A DNA stretch of 11,484 nucleotides, taken from Clostridiales bacterium UBA5446. GTDB lineage: Bacteria > Bacillota > Clostridia > Oscillospirales > Oscillospiraceae. Both the position numbers and the translations under genes were made by a program. The notes beneath the pieces are model-generated. The model worked only from the letters and a program-made list of their open reading frames with translations, searched no databases and had not been told where the DNA came from. The stretch spans positions 1-11,484 of the forward strand of contig DIRC01000025.1 in the NCBI GenBank assembly GCA_002427465.1. The letters run 5' to 3'. This document shows, in pieces, positions 1 through 4,701 of the stretch (position 1 is its first letter; each line of letters opens with the position of its first letter).

Positions 1-1
1 T

Positions 2-85
2 ATTAAGGGAATGCCGGAATCAGCCGAACAAATGGCGGCCTTAGCGGAAAAATTAATGACAAACTGTGTGCGGGATTTACCCTGA
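2..85 (+). CDS. C-terminal end of an unidentified protein (partial)
   Basis: An open frame enters from the left edge and reads 27 codons to a TGA at 83-85. It contains MPESAEQMAALAEKL and ends in MTNCVRDLP. The amphipathic helical pattern (AEQMAALAEKLM) looks like the tail of a globular enzyme. The ending is loosely reminiscent of the N-x-P-R tail of iron-containing alcohol dehydrogenases, which would suit the neighbouring dehydrogenase, but this is only a guess. It converges with the minus-strand dehydrogenase gene. No strong plus-strand terminator is visible after it. A chance open frame of this length cannot be excluded. Confidence 0.4.
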   Translation: MKGMPESAEQMAALAEKLMTNCVRDLP

Positions 86-160
86 TTGTGAATTTTTCGC
101 GGTATAATTCAACATGCGCCCCGAAAGAGCTTTTATAAAAGGTAAGCGGCGCCCCGGGGC

Positions 161-195
161 AAAAGAAAAACCCCGTGTTTTTAATAAACACGAGG
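161..195 (-). terminator. Rho-independent terminator of the dehydrogenase gene
   Basis: On the minus strand a 10-bp stem (CCTCGTGTTT with AAACACGGGG, one G-U pair, arms at 186-195 and 171-180) closes a 5-nt loop and is followed by TTTTTCTTTT (170-161). It lies about 75 nt beyond the stop of the minus-strand short-chain dehydrogenase. The plus strand has no T-run after the stem, so it should act mainly on minus-strand transcripts. Confidence 0.8.
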
Positions 196-270
196 CTTGA
201 TTAAAGTATCAGTATCTGTACTCTGTACTAAGTACGCGCGGGCGTCCGCAAGCGCAGCTTTTTTGGCAGG

Positions 271-1038
271 TTATATGGCCGTCCAGCCGCCGTCAACGCT
301 CAAAAGCTGACCTGTGGTATAGCTGGAAGCGTCAGACGCGAAATAGACCACCGCGCCGTCAAGCTCGCCTTCCCTGCCCGGCCTTCCCATGGGGCAATAG
401 GTGGCGATTACCTTCAGAAAGTCTTCATTGGTGACCAGTTCACCCGTCATCTCGCTGGGGAAATACGCAGGGCCGATGGCATTCACGGTGATATTATACT
501 TTGCCCATTCATTCGCCAGGGATTTCGTCAGCATTTCCACGGCGCCCTTGGTGGAACAGTAGGCGGTGAGCGGCAGCCCCGGCATGGCGACCGTGCTGTG
601 GATGGAGCCGGTATTGATGATCTTGCCGTAATTATTCTCGATCATTACCTTGCCAACCTCACGGGCAACGAAGTAAACGCTGCTCAGGTTCATATCCACC
701 ATCGCCCGCCAAAGCTCGTCTGACTGCTCCTCGGCGGGGCCGAACAGGGCGATTCCGGCATTGTTCACCAGGATGTCGATTTTCCCGAAATGGTTCTTAA
801 CCTGCGCCACAGCATTTTTTATGTTCTCGTTATTCAGCACGTCACATTTCACAGCGAGACACTGCACACCCAAGCTCTCTATCTCTGCTTTGACAGATTC
901 CAGCTTTTCGACCCTTCGGGCCAGAATGGCCACGTCAGCCCCCTCCCGGGCAAGGGCCAGCGCAAACTGCCTTCCAAGTCCTGAGGAAGCTCCAGTCACG
1001 ATTGCGGATTTACCGGTTAGATTAAATAAGCCAGACAT
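271..1038 (-). CDS. Short-chain dehydrogenase/reductase, gluconate 5-dehydrogenase/FabG-like
   Basis: A 255-residue classical SDR, the usual family length, expected to be a cytosolic NAD(P)-dependent oxidoreductase. The Rossmann glycine motif TGASSGLG is at residues 15-22, NNAG at 92-95, and the catalytic Tyr-x-x-x-Lys is Y160-C-S-T-K164. The upstream catalytic serine is S145 or S148 within NTGSIHS; the spacing from S145 to Y160 is two residues longer than in E. coli FabG. The C-terminus (GQLLSVDGGWTAI) resembles gluconate 5-dehydrogenase and KduD-type sugar-acid dehydrogenases, so a sugar acid or polyol is a likelier substrate than an acyl-ACP. The exact substrate cannot be read from sequence. 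The ATG at 1038 follows GGGAGG by 11 nt. The gene is monocistronic, with its own promoter and terminator. Confidence 0.9.
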   Translation of the reverse strand: MSGLFNLTGKSAIVTGASSGLGRQFALALAREGADVAILARRVEKLESVKAEIESLGVQCLAVKCDVLNNENIKNAVAQVKNHFGKIDILVNNAGIALFGPAEEQSDELWRAMVDMNLSSVYFVAREVGKVMIENNYGKIINTGSIHSTVAMPGLPLTAYCSTKGAVEMLTKSLANEWAKYNITVNAIGPAYFPSEMTGELVTNEDFLKVIATYCPMGRPGREGELDGAVVYFASDASSYTTGQLLSVDGGWTAI

Positions 1039-1091
1039 GTTTATCCATACCTCCCAAAATTTATGATAGTGGTTATGAGCAGGATAACATT

Positions 1092-1119
1092 ATTATAATG
1101 ATTTGTAAACATACGTTAA
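1092..1119 (-). promoter_or_regulatory. Sigma-A-type promoter of the dehydrogenase gene with overlapping palindrome
   Basis: On the minus strand a -10 box TATAAT (1097-1092) lies 16 nt from a -35-like TTAACG (1119-1114, 4 of 6 consensus bases). The -10 sits inside a perfect palindrome, CATTAT-T-ATAATG at 1088-1100, a plausible repressor site. The predicted start of transcription lies about 45 nt before the ATG. The palindrome also makes a TATAAT on the plus strand (1094-1099), but no plus-strand gene begins nearby. Confidence 0.55.
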
Positions 1120-1132
1120 TTTTTTGTTCTGA

Positions 1133-1319
1133 TCGGGCTTACCGCAGGCCGGCGGGAATCCCCGGAAGCATGTGTTTACCCATGTGAAATGGGATATGGT
1201 CAGCTACAGCGCGGACCGCATAAATATGGCCGATGGATTTTTATGGGCGACAAAGGCGAAGCTGCTGGAGAAAGATAACATTGCCGTCCGCATTTCGCGG
1301 ATTTATCAGCCTCATTTGA
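1133..1319 (+). pseudogene. mutY: Frameshifted 3' remnant of mutY (adenine DNA glycosylase C-terminal domain)
   Basis: The frame from 1133 to 1273 encodes KHVFTHVKWDMVSY and then GFLWATKAKLLEK. This matches the NUDIX-like C-terminal domain of MutY, including the FSH-type loop (here F-T-H) that recognises 8-oxoguanine, and the F-V-W-A-T-x-E-E-L motif near its end. After one extra base at 1274 the reading continues as ITLPSAFRGFISLI to TGA at 1317-1319, matching the family ending Y-A-L/I-P-S-A-F. The intact C-terminal domain is therefore split by a frameshift, and the whole N-terminal catalytic part is absent: a stop codon sits at 1130-1132 and AT-rich promoter DNA of the dehydrogenase lies upstream. 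There is no start or ribosome binding site. The following terminator (1341-1376) is placed as a native mutY terminator would be. The identification is by motif recognition only. Confidence 0.8.
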
Positions 1320-1340
1320 GGCGCGGACAATCCTATTAGT

Positions 1341-1376
1341 CGAAGGGATCGGAATTTTTCCGATCCCTTCGCTTTT
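1341..1376 (+). terminator. Rho-independent terminator behind the mutY remnant
   Basis: A perfect 12-bp stem (CGAAGGGATCGG with CCGATCCCTTCG, arms 1341-1352 and 1360-1371) has a 7-nt loop and is followed by CTTTT. It begins 21 nt after the ancestral mutY stop at 1319 and should insulate the lysis cassette from upstream plus-strand transcription. Confidence 0.85.
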
Positions 1377-1467
1377 CCGTACCACGGCCGCCGACTTTTT
1401 GTTGGACGGAAACGTACAACTCCGGCCATGCTGCGGCGTATAGATAGAGGGGAGGTGAAAGCACGGC

Positions 1468-2085
1468 ATGGAAATTATTGAAAAAACTTACGCCTGGGCT
1501 TATCCGCTGACCACCAGGCGAATGACGGACGGCATCGTGCTCCACCACGCGGCTGCCTCCGCGGCCGCGCCGGAGCAGATCCATGCGTTCCATCTGGCAC
1601 AGGGCTGGAACGGCATCGGGTACCACTACTATGTCCGCAAGGACGGCACTGTTTACCGGGGCAGGCCGGAGGCGGCCTCCGGCGCCCATACGGAAAACGA
1701 GAACTGGCACACCATCGGGATTTGCTTCGAGGGCAACTTTATGACCGAGATCATGAGCGAAGTCCAGCTTAAAGCCGGGCGGGCGCTGATTGCGGATATA
1801 AAAACACGTTATCCCGGCATCGACGTGAAGGGGCACAGAGACTTTAATGCCACCGGCTGCCCAGGCACGAATTTTCCGTTTGAAAGGATGGTTGAAGAAG
1901 ATATGACAGGCGAAGAAATCTATACCAAACTAAACGAATATCTGCGGGAGCTGCCCTGCCCGGACTGGGCGCGGGCGGAATTGCAGGAGGCCATAAACGC
2001 AGGAATCACCGACGGCACCCGGCCCTGTGAGCTGATCCCCCGGTATCAGGCGGCCATCATGGCAAAAAGGGCGAAACAGGGATGA
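1468..2085 (+). CDS. N-acetylmuramoyl-L-alanine amidase, phage-type endolysin (Amidase_2/PGRP fold)
   Basis: A 205-residue zinc amidase that cleaves the bond between N-acetylmuramic acid and L-alanine in peptidoglycan. The domain spans about residues 20-145: VLHHAA with the first zinc His (H26 or H27), GYHYYVRKDGTVYRGR at 51-66, IGICFEGNF at 83-91, and GHRDFNATGCPG at 122-133 carrying H123 and C131, matching the T7 lysozyme ligands. About residues 145-205 form a short C-terminal module (PDWARAELQEAINAGITDG) of the kind seen in clostridial phage lysins, possibly wall-binding. No signal peptide is visible, so export through a holin is expected. GGGGAGGTG lies about 11 nt before the ATG. No convincing promoter is visible. 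The stop overlaps the next start (ATGA). Confidence 0.92.
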   Translation: MEIIEKTYAWAYPLTTRRMTDGIVLHHAAASAAAPEQIHAFHLAQGWNGIGYHYYVRKDGTVYRGRPEAASGAHTENENWHTIGICFEGNFMTEIMSEVQLKAGRALIADIKTRYPGIDVKGHRDFNATGCPGTNFPFERMVEEDMTGEEIYTKLNEYLRELPCPDWARAELQEAINAGITDGTRPCELIPRYQAAIMAKRAKQG

Positions 2086-2354
2086 AGAAGTCGAAACTGG
2101 AATTTTCTAAAAAAGCCGTTGTGGCCTATTTCGCGGTTCTGACGGGCTTTGCGCTGGCAACGATTATCCTGGCGGCTCTCTCCATCAAGTATAATTACAC
2201 GGGCGGCTTGGGTTATCTGTCGTATCCCTTCACTGCCCTGTCCGGGGCTGGGGCGGTGATCCTGCCGGCGTATTTCAATAAATCCGCCAGGGAGAATACC
2301 GCCGGGGGTATTGTCTATGAGGCGGCCAAAGCAAAAAACTATGAGACCATATAA
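2082..2354 (+). CDS. Small two-helix membrane protein of the lysis cassette
   Basis: A 90-residue protein with a Lys-rich N-terminus (MKKSKLEFSKK), two hydrophobic segments (about residues 12-33, AVVAYFAVLTGFALATIILAAL, and about 45-65 ending GAVILPAYF) and a hydrophilic tail containing ARENTAGGIVYEAAKAKNYE. Its ATG overlaps the endolysin TGA by 4 nt, indicating translational coupling. Similar small membrane proteins with an NKxxxENTxGGIxYE-type tail accompany endolysin and holin genes in clostridial prophages; this is from family recollection, not a search. It may be an accessory holin or a spanin-like regulator, but its function is not established. Confidence 0.75.
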   Translation: MKKSKLEFSKKAVVAYFAVLTGFALATIILAALSIKYNYTGGLGYLSYPFTALSGAGAVILPAYFNKSARENTAGGIVYEAAKAKNYETI

Positions 2355-2369
2355 CCGGAGGATTTTTAA

Positions 2370-2669
2370 ATGGCGGATAAGCTGAAAAATCTGTTATCCA
2401 GAAAGTTTCTCATTGCCGTTGCCGGCGTTTTATGCGGCATTAGCACAGCGATAGGCGGGGATACCACTAACGGAGCCATACTGATTATTTCCTCCGTGCT
2501 GGGCTATCTTGTTGCGGAAGGTTTTGTAGACGCCAAAGCTGTGGCGTCTGCCGCCGCCGCAATCACGGATGTTGCCGAAGCGGTGGGCGGCGGTATTTCT
2601 TCAGAGGCGGAGCCGGATGAAGCGGGATCGGATGAGACCGTTTCGGCGGCGCGCAGCGGAGAAGCTTAG
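2370..2669 (+). CDS. Holin-like protein
   Basis: A 99-residue protein starting MADKLKNLLSRKFLIAVAG, with two hydrophobic stretches (about residues 13-28 and 35-52, around the GGDTTN turn) and an alanine-rich then acidic C-terminus. The arrangement LLSRKF, hydrophobic helix, GGD turn, hydrophobic helix, YLVAEGFVDA is typical of Gram-positive phage holins, which form membrane holes that release or activate endolysin. CGGAGG lies 9 nt before the ATG, and the gene starts 15 nt after the previous stop. It ends the cassette; a strong terminator follows within 10 nt. The acidic tail (EAEPDEAGSDE) is unlike the basic tail of many holins. Confidence 0.75.
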   Translation: MADKLKNLLSRKFLIAVAGVLCGISTAIGGDTTNGAILIISSVLGYLVAEGFVDAKAVASAAAAITDVAEAVGGGISSEAEPDEAGSDETVSAARSGEA

Positions 2670-2678
2670 ATAAAGCGA

Positions 2679-2711
2679 GCCGGAGGCATCAGCCTCCGGC
2701 ATTTTTATTTT
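2679..2711 (+). terminator. Rho-independent terminator of the lysis cassette
   Basis: A perfect 9-bp stem, GCCGGAGGC (2679-2687) with GCCTCCGGC (2692-2700), closes an ATCA loop and is followed by ATTTTTATTTT. It starts 9 nt after the stop of the holin-like gene. Confidence 0.92.
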
Positions 2712-2778
2712 GGCGGCAAAGGCGGAGAATAAGCCGATTTTTATCTTAAAAAGACTGCGCCGGATTTGCCGCAAAGGC

Positions 2779-2805
2779 AAAAAAATTCCAGGGTGGTTAC
2801 CCTGG
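2779..2805 (-). terminator. Rho-independent terminator of the short minus-strand unit
   Basis: On the minus strand the stem CCAGGGT-AACC-ACCCTGG (2805-2788) is followed by AATTTTTTT (2787-2779). It starts 15 nt beyond the stop of the 25-codon ORF. It faces the lysis-cassette terminator, so the two units converge without sharing a terminator. Confidence 0.8.
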
Positions 2806-2819
2806 CGTTTCATCGGCGG

Positions 2820-2897
2820 TTATCTGTCGCTGTTTGAATAATGTTCATCTCTGAAGATCAAATCATCGATATCTCCGCCCATAGGGCTATAATCCAT
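2820..2897 (-). CDS. Candidate 25-residue small protein, unknown function
   Basis: A short minus-strand ORF too small for ordinary gene finding. It begins MDYSPMGGDIDDL and ends DEHYSNSDR before a TAA at 2822-2820. The product is hydrophilic and acidic (six Asp, one Glu, two Arg), with no membrane segment or signal peptide. AAAGGAG sits 9 nt before the ATG. A perfect TTGACA-17-TATACT promoter precedes it and a terminator follows 15 nt after the stop, so the predicted transcript is only about 145 nt. I recognise no family. It could be a regulatory small protein, a leader peptide, or a coincidental ORF on a small RNA. The complete set of expression signals around so short an ORF is the main evidence. 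Confidence 0.65.
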   Translation of the reverse strand: MDYSPMGGDIDDLIFRDEHYSNSDR

Positions 2898-2931
2898 ATA
2901 ATATATCTCCTTTCTATGTAACTATTTAAGA

Positions 2932-2960
2932 AGTATACCACCTTCGGCGGGAAATGTCAA
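2932..2960 (-). promoter_or_regulatory. Consensus sigma-A promoter of the short minus-strand unit
   Basis: On the minus strand a perfect -35 TTGACA (2960-2955), a 17-nt spacer and TATACT (2937-2932, five of six consensus bases). Transcription should start near 2925, giving a leader of about 28 nt before the small ORF. It is the best promoter in the window by consensus and is oriented away from the AIM24-family gene. Confidence 0.8.
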
Positions 2961-3035
2961 TCACAAACGGAAAAAACCCGAATCGGATGCCGCGGGCCGG
3001 GCCTGGAATTTTTCCGAAGCCGATTTTTGAAGTGC

Positions 3036-3064
3036 TTGACGGTATAAACGGCGCAGTATATAGT
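3036..3064 (+). promoter_or_regulatory. Sigma-A promoter of the AIM24-family gene
   Basis: TTGACG (3036-3041), a 17-nt spacer and TATAGT (3059-3064), each five of six consensus bases, lie 42 nt before the ATG at 3107. A second TTGACA at 3070-3075 has no -10 at proper spacing. This promoter is divergent from the promoter at 2932-2960, with about 75 nt between the two -35 boxes. Confidence 0.72.
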
Positions 3065-3106
3065 AGGGATTGACAACGGTAAGATTTATAGTACGGAGGG
3101 TGTGCC

Positions 3107-3784
3107 ATGCGCTATTCCATAGAAGGCGGATCGCTTCCGGTGGTGATTTGCCAGCTTGAGCCGGGCGAAACAATGATCAGCGAATCGGGTGGCCGTACAT
3201 GGGCAAGGGGTGACGTAATTACCGAGGCGTCATCGGAGGGCGGCGCAAAAAAGGTGCTGGGCAGGGTGTTCAGCGGGGAGAGCCTTTTCATGAGCCGGTA
3301 TACTGCCAGAAGTTCGGCGGAAATCGCGTTTGCCTCCTCTTTTCCGGGGCGTATAATAGCCATTGAGCTGGCCCCGGGCCGGAGCATTATCTGCCAGAAG
3401 GGCGCGTTTCTGGCCGCCACGGCGGGGGTAAGTTTGTCCATCCACTTCACCGGCAATCTGGGCAGAGGTTTTTTCGGCGGCGAGGGCTTTATCATGCAGC
3501 GTGTCACCGGCCCGGGTGTTATCTTTCTGGAGCTTGACGGCCACAACGTGGAGTATGAGCTTGCTCCGGGCGAGCGGATTGTCTGCGACACGGGCGTCGT
3601 AGCCATGATGGACGAGACCTGTAACATGGATGTCCAGGTGGTCAAGGGCCTCAAAAACATGATTTTCGGCGGTGAGGGCCTTATGGACACCGTGGTCACA
3701 GGGCCGGGGAAGGTCTGGCTCCAGACGATGACCGTATCCCAGCTGGCCAGGCTGATTATCCCGCATATCCCAAAACAGGGCTGA
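3107..3784 (+). CDS. AIM24/TIGR00266 family protein
   Basis: A 225-residue protein of the conserved AIM24 (TIGR00266) family, whose members form a beta-barrel-like fold of repeated short strands; biochemical role unknown. Family signatures visible here are the start YSIEGGSLPVVICQLEPGETMISESGG, the W-A-R-G segment near residue 33, SLFMSRYTA near residue 64, GGEGFIMQRVTGPG at about 124-137, and GGEGLMDTVVTGPGKVWLQ at about 190-208. The two GGEG...VTGPG segments show the internal repetition of the fold. No signal peptide or membrane segment is evident, so it is probably cytosolic. GGAGGG lies 8 nt before the ATG. It is monocistronic, with its own promoter and terminator. Confidence 0.9.
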   Translation: MRYSIEGGSLPVVICQLEPGETMISESGGRTWARGDVITEASSEGGAKKVLGRVFSGESLFMSRYTARSSAEIAFASSFPGRIIAIELAPGRSIICQKGAFLAATAGVSLSIHFTGNLGRGFFGGEGFIMQRVTGPGVIFLELDGHNVEYELAPGERIVCDTGVVAMMDETCNMDVQVVKGLKNMIFGGEGLMDTVVTGPGKVWLQTMTVSQLARLIIPHIPKQG

Positions 3785-3803
3785 AACCGCGGCGGCGGGA
3801 CGG

Positions 3804-3852
3804 CAGATAAGAAAGCGGCGCGGAGCCGGTCTCCGCGCCGCTTTCTTATCTG
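3804..3852. terminator. Very long perfect hairpin terminator
   Basis: Arms at 3804-3825 and 3831-3852 form a perfect 22-bp stem around a 5-nt loop (CCGGT). The GC-rich core (GCGGCGCGGAG) is flanked by AAGAAA on the left and TTTCTT on the right, so the plus strand reads core stem then TTTCTTATCTG. It starts 20 nt after the AIM24-family stop and fits a terminator for that gene; symmetry allows action on both strands, although no minus-strand gene feeds into it directly. Confidence 0.8.
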
Positions 3853-3904
3853 TATGGCCAGATTCCGCGCGGCCTGTAAGCGAGCCGTACAGGAGCCTCC
3901 GCCG

Positions 3905-3917
3905 AAAACGACGTTTT
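3905..3917. promoter_or_regulatory. Palindromic site upstream of the SleB-like gene
   Basis: AAAACG-A-CGTTTT is a perfect 6+6 palindrome 57 nt before the TTG start of the SleB-like gene. A TATAAT follows at 3935-3940. At 17-nt spacing the -35 would be CGTTTT, the right arm of the palindrome, a poor sigma-A match. AACGAC (3907-3912) is also repeated in inverted form as GTCGTT (3941-3946), bracketing the candidate -10. This pattern suits an operator or activator site, but no regulator can be named. Confidence 0.35.
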
Positions 3918-3973
3918 ATGCGAACCATGCGCACTATAATGTCGTTACCTTTTTATAGGGGAGGAATGCCTGT

Positions 3974-4561
3974 TTGAAGAAGGTCCTATCTTTTTCTGTG
4001 ACCGTCGCGCTCTTTCTCGTGATCAGCGCCGGCGTCCTGGCGGATTTCGACTCGGAGACGGACTACGGCCTGATCATGGTGGAGGCGGCTGTGGCGGGAG
4101 ATGCGGAAGCCGGGATCGAAGCAGAACGCCAAAGAAACGAAAAGATAGATACCCTCGGTATCGACGAACAAAAGATCAGCTATCAGGATCTCGTGCTTCT
4201 TGCCAGAGTAATCCATATCGAGGCGGGCAGCGAGTGGCTGCCCGACGAATGGAAGATGGCTGTGGGAGAGGTACTGCTCAACCGCGTTGCGTCTCCGGAG
4301 TTCCCGGATACCATAAAAGAATGCGTTTACCAGGAAGGCCAGTACGGCGGGGCGGGGGAGTCGTGGTATGAAAAGCTGACGCCGTACCGCAGCTGCGCGG
4401 TGGCGGCCAAGCGCCTGCTGTCCGGGGAAAGGGTGCTCAACGAGCCGTCCGTGGTGTTCCAGTCCAACGGCCCTCAGGGCAGCGGAGTCTTCCGCGAGTT
4501 CAGGGACGCCTGTTTCGGCACCACGTATTTATGCTATTCCACCTATCCGGAGCTGTATTGA
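3974..4561 (+). CDS. Secreted SleB/CwlJ-type cell wall hydrolase
   Basis: A 195-residue protein with a signal peptide (KK, then a hydrophobic core to about residue 20, likely cleaved after VLA at 21-23), a short linker and a Hydrolase_2 domain over about residues 70-190. The domain starts LVLLARVIHIEAGSEW, where E83 matches the glutamate conserved in SleB-type enzymes, and continues VLLNRVASPEFPDTI and VYQEGQYGG. These enzymes cut peptidoglycan glycan strands (lytic transglycosylase type), often spore cortex. There is no peptidoglycan-binding repeat as in Bacillus SleB, so a sporulation role is not assured. The TTG start is chosen because GGGGAGG lies 9-10 nt upstream; the ATG at 3965 is out of frame and stops at once. 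Confidence 0.85.
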   Translation: MKKVLSFSVTVALFLVISAGVLADFDSETDYGLIMVEAAVAGDAEAGIEAERQRNEKIDTLGIDEQKISYQDLVLLARVIHIEAGSEWLPDEWKMAVGEVLLNRVASPEFPDTIKECVYQEGQYGGAGESWYEKLTPYRSCAVAAKRLLSGERVLNEPSVVFQSNGPQGSGVFREFRDACFGTTYLCYSTYPELY

Positions 4562-4586
4562 AGGCTGCCGGATTACCGTTGCAGCC

Positions 4587-4620
4587 CTTCGGAATCCCGC
4601 CCTGCGGCGGGATTCCGAAG
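4587..4620. other. Perfect 15-bp hairpin after the SleB-like gene
   Basis: CTTCGGAATCCCGCC (4587-4601) pairs perfectly with 4606-4620 around a CTGC loop. It begins 25 nt after the stop of the SleB-like gene. It lacks a following T-run on either strand, so on its own it is not a standard terminator. It may stabilise the 3' end of the mRNA or work with the terminator at 4636-4678. Confidence 0.6.
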
Positions 4621-4635
4621 CGGGTGCCGGCATCG

Positions 4636-4678
4636 AAAAACACCCCACATCCCAAAGACCTTGGGTGTGGGGTGTTTT
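4636..4678. terminator. Bidirectional terminator between convergent genes
   Basis: AAAACACCCCACA (4637-4649) pairs with TGTGGGGTGTTTT (4666-4678), and the stem continues inside as CCCAA/TTGGG after one bulged T, around an AGACC loop. The arms begin and end in A- and T-runs, so it can terminate both the plus-strand SleB-like gene and the minus-strand E2-like gene, which converge here. Confidence 0.88.
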
Positions 4679-4701
4679 AGTTGGCCTGCGTTTATCAGCG
4701 G

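Noticed and set aside
236..264. Possible plus-strand terminator for the gene at the left edge (GCGG-GCGT-CCGC then TTTTTT)
   Set aside because: The stem is only 4 bp and is separated from the T-run by 9 nt.
1336..1836. 166-codon minus-strand frame over the endolysin start
   Set aside because: It crosses the terminator at 1341-1376 and is opposite the conserved amidase motifs.
2961..3016. Inverted CGGAAAAA (2968-2975) and TTTTTCCG (3009-3016) as a terminator or structured leader
   Set aside because: The arms are A/T runs separated by 33 nt with no continuous pairing between, and lie upstream of a good promoter. Not convincing.
2730..3028. Direct repeat AAGCCGATTTTT at about 2731 and 3017 as boundaries of an inserted element
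   Set aside because: It is only 12 bp, has no inverted repeats or transposase between, and is likely chance.
3230..3934. 234-codon open frame on the minus strand
   Set aside because: It is antisense to the AIM24-family gene and runs through the perfect terminator hairpin. It is Arg/His/Pro-rich and lacks a ribosome binding site.
3912..3940. Sporulation-type sigma (E, G or K) promoter before the SleB-like gene
   Set aside because: GCACTATAAT has partial resemblance to several -10 consensus sequences, but no matching -35 at the right spacing, so no sigma factor can be assigned.
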